DNA of 39,830 nucleotides from Psychrosphaera sp. F3M07. Its GTDB lineage: Bacteria; Pseudomonadota; Gammaproteobacteria; Enterobacterales; Alteromonadaceae. The number at the start of each line of letters is the position of its first letter. Position 1 is the stretch's first letter. Below, piece after piece: positions 6,976-15,913 of the stretch. The DNA lies in NCBI RefSeq assembly GCF_018860345.1, contig NZ_JAHKPJ010000023.1:1-39830 (forward strand), given 5' to 3'. The notes below the pieces were generated by a model that made no database searches, was not told the origin of the DNA, and worked only from the letters and a program-made list of their open reading frames with translations. A program made the position numbers and the translations under genes.

Positions 6976-9198
6976 CTATTTGGACGTATGGGTGAATGAA
7001 CCGTCCCAATCAGCTTCTAATTCAACGTCTTTAAGCTGTTCAATTCTTTCTATATATATCTGATATATCTTTCTGTTTGGATACTGACTTAACAAGGTTT
7101 TATAGGCCAAGTTAGCTTGGTCCCACTTTTGCGCCAAATATAAATGGTAAGCCACATCCAAGTCTTTTAGCTCTTGCTCTAATTCTGCAGTTAAATCTTT
7201 GCTTTCACATACAGGTTCAAAAATAGCTACCGCTTCTTCTTTACCTTTTACTTTAACTTTATCCACAGGCCTAAATAAAATGTTAGGACATTGTGCTTTG
7301 GTGAATTCACTTACCAGAAACTCTAAACCATAAAACTTGGTTAAACTTTCCAATCGCGAGCCTAAATTTACCGCATCGCCCAACACGGTATACGCTCGGC
7401 GGTACTCTGATCCCATATCACCAACGTTCATGTCACCGGTATTAATACCGATGCCAACATAGATTGCTGGCCAATCTTTCTCCAAAAATTGTTGGCGTAA
7501 TTCAGCGGTGATTTTTAACATATCAAAACCACCAATAACGGCATTTTCGGCGTGATTAGGGTCGTTTAACGGCGCGCCCCAAAATGCCATAACCATGTCA
7601 CCAACATACTTATCAATTGTACCTTGATGTTCAAAAATACTTTTTGTGATTGGTGAAAAATACTCGTTTAATAAGTCTTTCAAATCATTCGCCGATAACT
7701 TTTCAGAGATACTAGTGAAGCTACGAATATCAGAAAATAACACTGACATTTCTTTACGTTCCCCCTCTAACGACACGCCGCTTGGGTCATTCAACATTTT
7801 GTCGATATGAGCAGGAGGGACATATTGGTCGAACATTGATTTAATCTTTTGTTTGTTACTGTTTTCAGCAAAAAAGCCTCTGGCTAAATTGTAAAACGTT
7901 ATAAAGAGCACCAAGCCAAGTGGTTGGGTAACTGGCAGAGCGATTTTTTGGTCCCACATAAATAGGTTAAAACCAACAACAAACGCAAAAGATACCCCGC
8001 CAAGAATAGCCATATGCATAGGACCCAATAATGGCAAAGCAACTGACAAGATAATGCCCAGCAACAGTATCTGTATTAACAAGGCACCTTGCCACCAATC
8101 TGGGCGGTATGAAAATAGGTCCGTTTGTAAAATCCCTTCCAAAATATTCGCGTGAACTTCAACTCCTGGGTATTGCAGACCTACAGAAGTTGAACGTAAA
8201 TCAGCCAGCCCAACAGCAGAGGTACCGATAAAAGCGATGCCTCCTTCGAGCTCTTCAGAAGTTAAACTGCCATTTAACACGTCTGCGGCAGAGTAATATG
8301 GAAATGACTTTTGTCCTCCACGAAAAGGCACTAAAACCCGACCATACTCATCCGTCGGAATTCTATTATTGCCAAATTTAACTGCGGTTATACTGTGATG
8401 GTCGGTATGCGGCAACTGAGTCGTTTCAAGATCTATTGTCTCAGATAGGTTATACAACCTTGCGGCTTCAAGCGCCAACGAAGGATAAAATTGCCCGTTA
8501 TGTTGAATCACCAAAGCGGCTCTTCGAATAAAGCCATCGGGATCTGGCGCTGAATTGATAAATCCTTGTCCGTACGCCGCTTGTTGTAATACGTCTAAGT
8601 TAGCGAGTTGCCCAGGGAAGTTTAAGCTTTGTACTTGAACGGCTGATTTATCCAGTAAGTTTACGGTTGAGTCTTTTAACTTACCTACTTGAACGGACGC
8701 TTCTTGTTGAAATAACACACCTAAGACGATATCCGTGTCACCTAACACTTGTGCCATTTGTGTATCTGCATCAAGTTCGTCCCGCAGTGCGGTTAACTGC
8801 TCGGCAGTAATACCCGATAATCGTTGCCCTATATCAGTATTAAATACAGTGTCTAGCGGATTTAATTCAGGTTCAGGGAAGATAACATCGAAGGCAATGA
8901 CGACAACACCAGCATCAACCAAATTAGTGATAAGTTGTTTGATAGTATGTCGAGTCCAAGGAAAACGGCCGTAATCTTTGATCGCTTTTTCATCAATATC
9001 GACAACAAAAATATTATGATCGGACTCTCGTACTTTTTCAGGCAATGTTGCGTTTAAACGAATGTCATAAATTATCCCTTCAATCCTATCTATTGTTGTT
9101 TTAATTATTGCGATGCTTGGATTTACTAGGGTCGCAAAAAGAATGGTCAAGATAAGACCAAGGACAATAGTATTGAGTTGTTTTTTTATTTTGTTCAT
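6976..9198 (-). CDS. CHASE2-domain class III adenylate cyclase
   Basis: 740 residues. One N-terminal membrane helix (about 11-31) precedes a periplasmic CHASE2 domain (about 35-360), then three helices (about 370-437) and a cytoplasmic class III cyclase domain (about 480-660). Catalytic residues are present: metal ligands D490 (LFSDIRSF) and D534 (YVGDMVMAFW), purine-specifying K530 and D608, and transition-state N611 and R615. The Lys/Asp pair predicts ATP rather than GTP, so cAMP is the likely product. A C-terminal helical tail (about 680-730) looks TPR-like. GGAA precedes ATG 9198. The periplasmic binding protein directly downstream is a candidate partner for CHASE2. Confidence 0.93.
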   Translation of the reverse strand: MNKIKKQLNTIVLGLILTILFATLVNPSIAIIKTTIDRIEGIIYDIRLNATLPEKVRESDHNIFVVDIDEKAIKDYGRFPWTRHTIKQLITNLVDAGVVVIAFDVIFPEPELNPLDTVFNTDIGQRLSGITAEQLTALRDELDADTQMAQVLGDTDIVLGVLFQQEASVQVGKLKDSTVNLLDKSAVQVQSLNFPGQLANLDVLQQAAYGQGFINSAPDPDGFIRRAALVIQHNGQFYPSLALEAARLYNLSETIDLETTQLPHTDHHSITAVKFGNNRIPTDEYGRVLVPFRGGQKSFPYYSAADVLNGSLTSEELEGGIAFIGTSAVGLADLRSTSVGLQYPGVEVHANILEGILQTDLFSYRPDWWQGALLIQILLLGIILSVALPLLGPMHMAILGGVSFAFVVGFNLFMWDQKIALPVTQPLGLVLFITFYNLARGFFAENSNKQKIKSMFDQYVPPAHIDKMLNDPSGVSLEGERKEMSVLFSDIRSFTSISEKLSANDLKDLLNEYFSPITKSIFEHQGTIDKYVGDMVMAFWGAPLNDPNHAENAVIGGFDMLKITAELRQQFLEKDWPAIYVGIGINTGDMNVGDMGSEYRRAYTVLGDAVNLGSRLESLTKFYGLEFLVSEFTKAQCPNILFRPVDKVKVKGKEEAVAIFEPVCESKDLTAELEQELKDLDVAYHLYLAQKWDQANLAYKTLLSQYPNRKIYQIYIERIEQLKDVELEADWDGSFTHTSK

Positions 9199-9402
9199 TT
9201 AACGATTCCGCATCGTTATATTTGTGTCTTTACTATAATTGGCTCAACTCCATTTGCACAGTACTAATCCTATAAACCTATGTTTTTTGGTTTAAATATG
9301 TATTATATCTCTGCGTTTTCACTTATAACTTAGTTAGGTTATTATCTGAAATTAAACTACCTTTATCTTATTGAAAATAGTTAATACTTAGATGGAAATT
9401 AA

Positions 9403-10401
9403 GTGCCTAAAATCAAATTAACAACGGATGACAAAAACGCTATGCCTATCTCTATGCATAAAATTATTCATAGGTTGGCACTCGTTTTATTAATATGCGT
9501 GACACCATTTTCAATTGCCAATTTTGTGCTAGGTGACTTCTTAGTTGGTGGACTCATTTTTATCATTTGTTGCTGTATTTTTTATATCAGTTTTAACATG
9601 AACAGTCAGAGGCAATACAAGGGTAATATTGCTTTTTTTGTATTAATGCCAATTGCTTACTTTCTGATGTACAACCTACTTGTAGATAGAGGAATTATAG
9701 GAATTTTATGGTGTTTTCCGACATTAGTTGTTGTCAATTTCATCATGCAGCAACGCCAAGCCTTGATATCAAATACCTTACTTATCGTTATTCTTTCCCC
9801 TGAGATTTTAAGTCAATTTGATCCCTCGTTTGCTCTCAGAATATATGGCACACTCATTACTGTAGGCGCCCTTTCCAGTTTATTTGTTAACGTGATTATG
9901 GATCAACAGAATAAATTACATAAATTAGCCATCACAGATCCGTTAACCGGACTGTTAAATCGCTTAACACTTGAAGAGCACATATCCCTAGCGATTGAGC
10001 AACACAATCGAACTGTCACACCAATGACATTAGCGAGTATTGACATCGATCACTTTAAGTTAATTAATGACCAACATGGTCATGATGTTGGTGATAAAGT
10101 CCTTATTAAAATCGCTGAATTATTAGCAACACGTACTCGCAACGTGGATAAAGTTTATCGATTAGGTGGGGAGGAATTTTTAGTCGTTTTATTTAATGCT
10201 AATTTGCAAAATGCACGGACTTTTGCCAATAACGTTCAACAAGAGTTAAGCAAACTTGATTTTGAATATGATATCACCCCAACGTTAAGCATAGGGTTGG
10301 CGGAAGTTGATAAAGAAAAAACCTGGGAAGAATGGTTAAAACATGCCGATGAAAATCTTTATCAAGCGAAGGAAAGTGGCCGAAACCAAGTCATTAGTTA
10401 A
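9403..10401 (+). CDS. Membrane-bound GGDEF diguanylate cyclase
   Basis: 332 residues: five to six hydrophobic helices (about 20-165) and a GGDEF domain (about 172-332). The domain has DPLTGLLNR (179-187), an intact active-site GGEEF at 255-259, and an inhibitory I-site RNVD (246-249) exactly five residues before it. It is therefore predicted to make c-di-GMP with product inhibition. The start is GTG 9403 with GGAA upstream; ATG 9442 is an alternative. It is divergent from the adenylate cyclase across 204 AT-rich bases. No extracellular sensor domain is evident, so the membrane part itself probably senses. Confidence 0.92.
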   Translation: MPKIKLTTDDKNAMPISMHKIIHRLALVLLICVTPFSIANFVLGDFLVGGLIFIICCCIFYISFNMNSQRQYKGNIAFFVLMPIAYFLMYNLLVDRGIIGILWCFPTLVVVNFIMQQRQALISNTLLIVILSPEILSQFDPSFALRIYGTLITVGALSSLFVNVIMDQQNKLHKLAITDPLTGLLNRLTLEEHISLAIEQHNRTVTPMTLASIDIDHFKLINDQHGHDVGDKVLIKIAELLATRTRNVDKVYRLGGEEFLVVLFNANLQNARTFANNVQQELSKLDFEYDITPTLSIGLAEVDKEKTWEEWLKHADENLYQAKESGRNQVIS

Positions 10402-10612
10402 CACGATTATATTTAAATTACAGCCCATCCTCTTTTATATAGTTCTGCTCATAAACAAAAGCCAAACTAGAGCAAGATGATTAACTTTTGCACCACTTTA
10501 GTTCAATAAAGACTCACGCCAATCATCTTTTGTTTTAAATTTCAGCTAGTTATAAACTGGAATATATATTGAAGTAATTAAGCTCATCAACGGACTTGAG
10601 TTTCAATATTAA

Positions 10613-11761
10613 ATGTTAATCACTTTTACTTGGCCTGCTCGACAATTAATTAAATTTATCGGCTTTAACGCTTATATTTCCTCTTTATTGCTGCTTGTTT
10701 TTGCCTTTTTTCCTATATCCTTATTCACCAATATTAATATCCATCAAACACTCATTCCACTCTATGCACTTATTACATTTTATCTGTGTTTATCTTTGGT
10801 TTTAATCTTATCTAAGGAATTATCAAACTTTAAAGGGTTGTTAATTAATTTTGATGCTGAGTCGTTTGATTATCGTAAATTAACTATCCAAACTTTGCTG
10901 CCAGTTGACGCAATTGAACAATTTATGAATTCATACCGTGAATTAAGTCGGGTTAATAACCAGCACCATGACAAACTCAGTGAGGTGGATTATTCAGCGT
11001 CTCAAGTGATTGACAAAGCACAAGCTGTGTCAGTCAATGTACAAAAACAATCTGACGCGACGAGTTCAACCGCAGCTGCAATTAATGAAATGAGTCACTC
11101 TTTAATTGAAGTTAACGATCGTATAAGCGATGTTCATGTTTCATCTAAACATGCAAATCAAGCCGCTCAAAGCGGACGTAATACTATCCTAGATTTAAAA
11201 TCATCACTCGATGTCGTGTTAACTGAAGCTAAAGAAACACAACAAGACATCCAACGATTGGAACAATTAGCAACCATAGTATCTTCGACATCTGAGTCTA
11301 TTCAAGGCATCGCTGATCAAACCAATTTATTAGCATTAAATGCATCTATTGAAGCAGCTCGAGCCGGAGAAATGGGAAGAGGTTTTGCCGTTGTCGCAGA
11401 GGAAGTGCGAGCATTAGCGCATCGAGCTAGAGATGCAGCTGATAGTATAGGTAATAACGTTAATACGGTATTAAGCCAAAGCAAAAAAATCGCCCAAAAC
11501 ATGTCCAATGTAGTCCAACAAACAACGCACTGTGAATCTCAATCTAGCTTGGTGGATGATGCTCTCGTCGACATATCAACAGCCACGGACCTAGTGCAGC
11601 AAAAAATGGAAAGTGTGTCGACTACCGCCGAACAACAAAGTGCTGCGACGCTTGAAATTTCACAACATATAGAACTCGTTGTACAAGGCGCTCGCGATAA
11701 TGCGCAAATTGTGAAAGAAACGGAAATCGTTGCTGGGCATCTAAAGATGTTAACTCAATAA
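10613..11761 (+). CDS. Methyl-accepting chemotaxis protein without periplasmic sensor domain
   Basis: 382 residues. Two N-terminal membrane helices (about 15-39 and 46-67) are separated by only a few residues, so there is no periplasmic ligand-binding domain. The cytoplasmic signalling coiled coil contains the canonical hairpin tip around 231-269 ([20 protein letters not shown] and [13 protein letters not shown]). No C-terminal CheR pentapeptide is seen. The next gene starts 17 bases downstream and encodes a membrane-anchored NIT-like helical domain, suggesting the sensor part is supplied in trans. The 211-base leader holds a spaced inverted pair (AAGATGATT near 10473, AATCATCTT near 10523) of unknown meaning. 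Confidence 0.9.
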   Translation: MLITFTWPARQLIKFIGFNAYISSLLLLVFAFFPISLFTNINIHQTLIPLYALITFYLCLSLVLILSKELSNFKGLLINFDAESFDYRKLTIQTLLPVDAIEQFMNSYRELSRVNNQHHDKLSEVDYSASQVIDKAQAVSVNVQKQSDATSSTAAAINEMSHSLIEVNDRISDVHVSSKHANQAAQSGRNTILDLKSSLDVVLTEAKETQQDIQRLEQLATIVSSTSESIQGIADQTNLLALNASIEAARAGEMGRGFAVVAEEVRALAHRARDAADSIGNNVNTVLSQSKKIAQNMSNVVQQTTHCESQSSLVDDALVDISTATDLVQQKMESVSTTAEQQSAATLEISQHIELVVQGARDNAQIVKETEIVAGHLKMLTQ

Positions 11762-11778
11762 AATAGCGAGGCATTAAC

Positions 11779-12609
11779 ATGTATATATTTCTCGTCATCC
11801 TTATCACCTTAGCCGTTGCAGTGATCCACAATATAAAAGTTAAAAACAATCAAACACTACAACTTGATGGGTTAGCTAATATCGGGAGTATAAAATTATT
11901 GATCAGTTTAGTGCAAAAACACCGAGGATTAAGTTCAGCTAAATTAAATGGTGATAATGCAAAATCAGCCGAAATTGCAACCATTGAACGTACCATCAAT
12001 AACATCTGTCATGATCTAAGCCACAGCAAAGTGGCCAAGAACCATAGGTGGGTATCATTTCTAGATCATTGGGGACGATTAACCAATAATAATAATACAG
12101 AACGCGATCCCCAAAACAACTTTAAACAACACACAACGATGATTGCAAATTTGTTATATGTACTAGAGGACGAAGCCGAAAGTAGTCACTTAAGTTCATT
12201 GTCATTACCAACCATGCCCAACGTTGGTTTTGTATGGCGTGAACTGGTTGCCTCAACGGAAGCTATTGGTCAAACAAGAGCCATAGGTGTTGGGGTTGCA
12301 ACCATAGGTAACTGCAACAGTGTTGATAAAATCCGGTTATCGTTTTTGGAGCAAAATATCATCAAAACCAGTAAAGATACTTTGTCTAAATTATCGTGTT
12401 TGGATGATTTCCGTCAACAACACAATACCTTATTAACCAATGCTCAAAATAAAATGCTTACTCTCAGTAAAATCATTGAAGATGAGCTTATTAAAAAACA
12501 AACCATTACTATTAATCCAAACGATTATTTCACATTGGCAACAGATACGATTAGTGCAATTGACGACATATTTGATAATCAAATTGAGCAAATAAAAATA
12601 GCTTTATAA
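11779..12609 (+). CDS. Membrane-anchored NIT-like (nitrate/nitrite-sensing-type) helical protein
   Basis: 276 residues: one N-terminal hydrophobic helix (3-18) followed by an all-helical domain. SLVQKHRGLSSAKLNGD (43-59) resembles the 'QKERGLS' box of NIT domains, and ELVASTEAIGQTRAIGVG (155-172) resembles their later 'E..GQ.RG.G' segment. No signalling output domain is attached. The protein lies 17 bases after a chemoreceptor that lacks a sensor domain, so together they may form a split receptor. Topology is uncertain: lysines after the helix argue for a cytoplasmic domain, while NIT domains are usually periplasmic. Confidence 0.65.
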   Translation: MYIFLVILITLAVAVIHNIKVKNNQTLQLDGLANIGSIKLLISLVQKHRGLSSAKLNGDNAKSAEIATIERTINNICHDLSHSKVAKNHRWVSFLDHWGRLTNNNNTERDPQNNFKQHTTMIANLLYVLEDEAESSHLSSLSLPTMPNVGFVWRELVASTEAIGQTRAIGVGVATIGNCNSVDKIRLSFLEQNIIKTSKDTLSKLSCLDDFRQQHNTLLTNAQNKMLTLSKIIEDELIKKQTITINPNDYFTLATDTISAIDDIFDNQIEQIKIAL

Positions 12610-12672
12610 ATACCAACTTCTTGTTCAAATAAAAGATTGCAAGGGCACGGTTATTTTAAATTATGCACTTTA

Positions 12673-12759
12673 TTTGCACATTGCTTTATTATCCTACCGA
12701 CTATGTTGTAATCACCTTAGCCATATCCCCCGTTCTAGGGTTTATAAAGCAAATGTGCT
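12673..12759. promoter_or_regulatory. Inverted GCACATT(T)GCTTTAT boxes upstream of the Bae-like kinase
   Basis: TTTGCACATTGCTTTATT begins at 12673 on the plus strand, and AAGCACATTTGCTTTATAAA is read on the minus strand from 12760 to 12741. The two nearly identical boxes face each other about 60 bases apart, ending some 60 bases before the kinase start. TTTGCACA recurs before the EF-hand gene (15012-15019). They are candidate sites for the downstream OmpR-type regulator. Confidence 0.4.
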
Positions 12760-12820
12760 TTTACCAACAGATTATTCAATTAAAGATTAGGTAAAGTTAA
12801 ATAAAGGGTTTTGTTTTACA

Positions 12821-14290
12821 ATGAAAATTCAAAATAAACTGTTTTTGGTATTCTTTGGTTTTAGCCTGTTACTCGTCACAATGTTAGTGTTGCTTATGCA
12901 ATGGAGCATTGGCAAAGGCATGATTAGTTACGTTAACACCAAAGAAGTAGAAGCATTAAAACCAGTCACCGCTTTACTTGCTAATGAATATAATAAAGAA
13001 AACAACTGGCTCTCTATGCAAGGTGAGAATGGCAAATTTATTCGGTTAATCAAAGAACAATTAAAGGGCAGTGAATTTTCCCCTAAAAGAAGAATGCCTC
13101 CTCCTGAACGACGTTCAATGAAATGGAATACCAACGACCGCAAACAATCAGATAGGCCCGAAGGCCGAGGTCATAGAGCTCCCCCCCACCAGCCAGAAAT
13201 AGAATCCTTTTATGCGTTATTAGATATCAATGGCAATACCGTTGTTGGCAGGTATTTGGATGATCAGGAATACACTCAAACCAAAATAGAAACTAAGGGT
13301 GAGATTATTGGTTATTTGGCCATTTCTAAACGTAATCAATTAACCAAAGGTTACGAAATTGATTTCATAGAAAAACAACAAAACTACTTATGGATAATTG
13401 CATTAATAGCCATGATATTAGTGACGTTAGTTACTTTACCTCTGGCAAGGCACTTAGTTGGACCTATCAAACTGATTAGCCGAAGTATGCACCAACTTAC
13501 CCAAGGGGATTATAAACAATCCGTTCAATTAAAACGCCAAGATGAACTTGGTCAAATGGCTAGAGATTATAACGAATTAGCCTTAACTTTAGCGGAAAAT
13601 GATAGCGCTAGAAAACGTTGGTTAGCCAATATTTCCCATGAATTACGCACGCCTGTTGCTATTTTACGTGGTGAACTAGAAGCCATGTTGGATAATATTA
13701 GACCTCTGACAAAAGACAATATTGCCTCTGCCCATGACGAAGTAAAACACTTACAGCGTCTGATTGATGATTTAAACCTGTTAACCAGTGCAGATATTGG
13801 TGGTATGCGTTATCGTAAACAGCAAGAAAACTTAGCTCAGATACTTTCGAGTGAAGAAGATAAATACCGCAGTTATTTAGCCAGTTCAGGGATCAAATTA
13901 AATCTTAATATTCCACATCAAGACGTGGACGTATACGTAGATAAAACTAGGTTATATCAGCTGTTTGAAAACATCATAAACAATTGCATCAAATATTCAT
14001 CATCCACTCAATTAAACATTTCTTTAAGTGTTGAGCAGATTAACAACACACCTTCGGTTATTTTAACTTTTGCAGACAATGGTATCGGAGTCGAAGATGT
14101 TCATTTAGAGCACCTGTTTGAACACCTGTATCGTGTGGATGCTTCACGAAACCGTAAAACCGGCGGGGCGGGATTGGGTTTGTCCATTTGTCGTTTAATT
14201 GTAAATGCGCATCAAGGTGAAATAACGGCTGAACACTCACCTACGGGTGGTCTATCCATAATTGTTAAATTACCTCTGAGTCTAACGTAA
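12821..14290 (+). CDS. BaeS/CpxA-like envelope-stress sensor histidine kinase
   Basis: 489 residues: membrane helix 1 (7-27), periplasmic domain (about 30-185), helix 2 (about 189-210), HAMP (about 210-262), and a dimerisation domain with H273 in ISHELRTPVA. The ATP-binding domain has NIINNCIKYS (385-393), DNGIG (419-423) and GGAGLGLSI (448-456), all intact. The periplasmic domain holds an unusual Pro/Arg/His-rich segment (89-124, with MPPPERR and RAPPHQPE). The regulator starts 21 bases downstream. The domain order and partner resemble BaeS. The EF-hand and polyproline genes that follow suggest a link to periplasmic cation or metal stress. Confidence 0.9.
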   Translation: MKIQNKLFLVFFGFSLLLVTMLVLLMQWSIGKGMISYVNTKEVEALKPVTALLANEYNKENNWLSMQGENGKFIRLIKEQLKGSEFSPKRRMPPPERRSMKWNTNDRKQSDRPEGRGHRAPPHQPEIESFYALLDINGNTVVGRYLDDQEYTQTKIETKGEIIGYLAISKRNQLTKGYEIDFIEKQQNYLWIIALIAMILVTLVTLPLARHLVGPIKLISRSMHQLTQGDYKQSVQLKRQDELGQMARDYNELALTLAENDSARKRWLANISHELRTPVAILRGELEAMLDNIRPLTKDNIASAHDEVKHLQRLIDDLNLLTSADIGGMRYRKQQENLAQILSSEEDKYRSYLASSGIKLNLNIPHQDVDVYVDKTRLYQLFENIINNCIKYSSSTQLNISLSVEQINNTPSVILTFADNGIGVEDVHLEHLFEHLYRVDASRNRKTGGAGLGLSICRLIVNAHQGEITAEHSPTGGLSIIVKLPLSLT

Positions 14291-14310
14291 ATAACGAAAG
14301 GTATGTTGAT

Positions 14311-14976
14311 ATGTCGAATGTTATCTTAATAGTGGAAGATGAAATTAAACTTGCCACATTATTGTCTGACTATTTTTTACAAGCGAATTATACCCCCCAC
14401 TTGATACATCAAGGCAATGACGTAGTTGATTGGGTTAAAGAACATCAACCTAATGCGATCATATTAGACATTATGTTGCCCGGCAAAAGTGGCATTGATA
14501 TATGTAAAGAAATCCGTCAATTTTCCAATATACCAATATTAATGCTTACGGCAAAAGTGGATGAAATTGATCGATTATTAGGATTAGAGTTAGGTGCCGA
14601 CGACTATATTTGTAAACCATTTAGTCCTAGAGAAGTGGTTGCTCGCGTTAAAGCCGTATTACGCAGAACCACAGTGATAGAACAAAGCTCTGATAAGTTA
14701 CACCTCGATGAACATAGGTTTATTGTTGGGTTTAATAATAAAGAAGTTTCTTTAACCTCGGTTGAATTCCAGCTGTTAAAACCATTAGCCAATAAACCTG
14801 AACGAATTTTTACTCGTGAACAACTGATGCAAAATATGTATTCTGATCATCGCATTGTAAATTACCGCACTATAGATAGTCACATCAAAAAGCTGCGTAA
14901 AAAATTAGCGGACATCAGTGATGGTAAAGATTGGATTCAATCAGTGTATGGCACCGGCTACCGTCTAGTTTTATAA
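14311..14976 (+). CDS. BaeR-like OmpR-family response regulator
   Basis: 221 residues. The receiver domain has E10-D11-E12, phospho-acceptor D52 (IILDIMLPG) and K102 in the DDYICKPFSPREVVARVKAV block, which is very like BaeR. The winged-helix output domain (about 125-220) has the OmpR signature ending RTIDSHIKKLRKKL and SVYGTGYRL. GAAAGGT precedes ATG 14311. It is co-transcribed with the kinase. Direct repeats GTTTGCA with 11-base phasing (15011 and 15022), just beyond this gene, have the geometry OmpR-family proteins prefer. Confidence 0.92.
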   Translation: MSNVILIVEDEIKLATLLSDYFLQANYTPHLIHQGNDVVDWVKEHQPNAIILDIMLPGKSGIDICKEIRQFSNIPILMLTAKVDEIDRLLGLELGADDYICKPFSPREVVARVKAVLRRTTVIEQSSDKLHLDEHRFIVGFNNKEVSLTSVEFQLLKPLANKPERIFTREQLMQNMYSDHRIVNYRTIDSHIKKLRKKLADISDGKDWIQSVYGTGYRLVL

Positions 14977-15010
14977 CACTCTGAAATAACACCTGTTTAT
15001 CTTTCTCTTT

Positions 15011-15028
15011 GTTTGCACAATGTTTGCA
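15011..15028 (+). promoter_or_regulatory. Direct repeat GTTTGCA with 11-base phasing before the EF-hand gene
   Basis: GTTTGCA occurs at 15011-15017 and again at 15022-15028, one helical turn apart, as expected for an OmpR-family dimer site. It lies 60 bases before the EF-hand start, and TTTGCACA is shared with the kinase promoter. Candidate operator for the regulator encoded just upstream. Confidence 0.4.
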
Positions 15029-15043
15029 ACTTCTGTCGTTACT

Positions 15044-15071
15044 CTAATGTTGAAAGTTATTTCAACATTAG
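15044..15071. promoter_or_regulatory. Perfect 12-bp inverted repeat in the EF-hand leader
   Basis: CTAATGTTGAAA (15044-15055), spacer GTTA, TTTCAACATTAG (15060-15071). It ends 5 bases before the ribosome site AGGAG (15077-15081) and 16 before ATG 15088. There is no uridine tract, so a terminator is unlikely; it is either a DNA operator or an RNA hairpin affecting translation. Confidence 0.6.
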
Positions 15072-15087
15072 ATGACAGGAGCATTTC

Positions 15088-15426
15088 ATGCGCATGTATT
15101 CAACCATACTATTATCTTTAGTTTTCAGTACGGCGAGCCTAGTGCAAGCCGCGCCAACAATGGCAGACCAAGAAAGTTGTTCAAGTAATGACAATCAAGG
15201 TCAAAAGACTCATAAACAACGTCCAAACTTTGCAACACTAGACATCAACTCTGATGGCGATATTGATACCGAAGAGTTTGCTTCACACAAACACCCTCAT
15301 GGCGACCCTCAAAAAATATTTGTCCGGATTGATGCCGATCAAAACGGAGTCATCAGTAAACAAGAATTTGAAGATCACAAACCACCACACCATAAAAACA
15401 AAACAAAGAGAGGCTGTAATGATTAA
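15088..15426 (+). CDS. Secreted EF-hand calcium-binding protein
   Basis: 112 residues with a signal peptide (about 1-21, cleaved near VQA/APT). Two canonical EF-hand loops are seen: D52-N54-D56-D58-D60-E63 and D82-D84-N86-V88-S90-E93, so the protein should bind two calcium ions in the periplasm. The tail is rich in His, Pro and Lys (HKPPHHKNKTKRG), and two cysteines (C31, C110) could form a disulphide. AGGAG precedes ATG 15088. It follows the Bae-like pair and overlaps the polyproline gene by 8 bases, so a role in the same stress response is inferred. Confidence 0.88.
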   Translation: MRMYSTILLSLVFSTASLVQAAPTMADQESCSSNDNQGQKTHKQRPNFATLDINSDGDIDTEEFASHKHPHGDPQKIFVRIDADQNGVISKQEFEDHKPPHHKNKTKRGCND

Positions 15427-15886
15427 TTCAGTAAGTTCAGGCATGTCAATGCCGCCACCTCCTCCAAGAGGTGAGCAAAAATTAACACAAGATCAACAAA
15501 CATTAATTTCAGATACATTGTCACAGTATGATCCAGAAAATTTAACAGAGTCCGATGCATTATCTATAATCGAAACGTTTTCGGAAGCGGGCATCAAACC
15601 AAGCGCTGCTCTTGAGGAATCGTTGGCTGAGCTTGGTTTCGATGCAAAAGAGTTAGGTGATATCGCGCAAGTTGCCGACCAAGGTCAAAGACCACCACCG
15701 CCTCCAAAACAGAGTAGCGATCAAATAAGCTCATTGGTTGATTACCTTGCTGAGTTAGTTGAAGAAAAGCTAGCAAGTGGTGATACAGACAAATTAACTG
15801 ATGAAGATAAAGAGTCTATTATGGCTCAAGTATTTAAAGAATTTGATATAGAAGATAGAACATCTATTATCAACACCAGCGTCTAA
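15419..15886 (+). CDS. Polyproline-containing acidic protein of unknown function
   Basis: 155 residues starting MINSVSSGMSMPPPPPRGEQ. The frame is open further upstream (from 15254) inside the EF-hand gene, but ATG 15419 with GAGAGG before it and an 8-base overlap with the preceding stop is the natural start. Two PPPPP tracts (12-16 and near 94-98) would need EF-P for translation. The rest is acidic and helical (LTQDQQTLISDTLSQYDPE, EDKESIMAQVFKEFD). There is no signal peptide or membrane segment. I do not recognise a characterised family. Coupling to the EF-hand gene behind a Bae-like system suggests a shared role. Confidence 0.72.
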   Translation: MINSVSSGMSMPPPPPRGEQKLTQDQQTLISDTLSQYDPENLTESDALSIIETFSEAGIKPSAALEESLAELGFDAKELGDIAQVADQGQRPPPPPKQSSDQISSLVDYLAELVEEKLASGDTDKLTDEDKESIMAQVFKEFDIEDRTSIINTSV

Positions 15887-15913
15887 TTTTACTTCAAATT
15901 AACCTTCCTATCT

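Noticed and set aside
10473-10531. Spaced inverted pair AAGATGATT/AATCATCTT as a terminator or small RNA
   Set aside because: The loop of about 40 bases and AT-rich stem give no good terminator or RNA structure.
13181-13187. C7 homopolymer in the kinase periplasmic loop as a phase-variation switch
   Set aside because: Seven bases in an intact frame coding Pro-Pro-His is too weak to claim slippage control.
15254-15418. Upstream extension of the polyproline gene inside the EF-hand gene
   Set aside because: No ribosome site and no recognisable sequence; ATG 15419 is coupled to the EF-hand stop.
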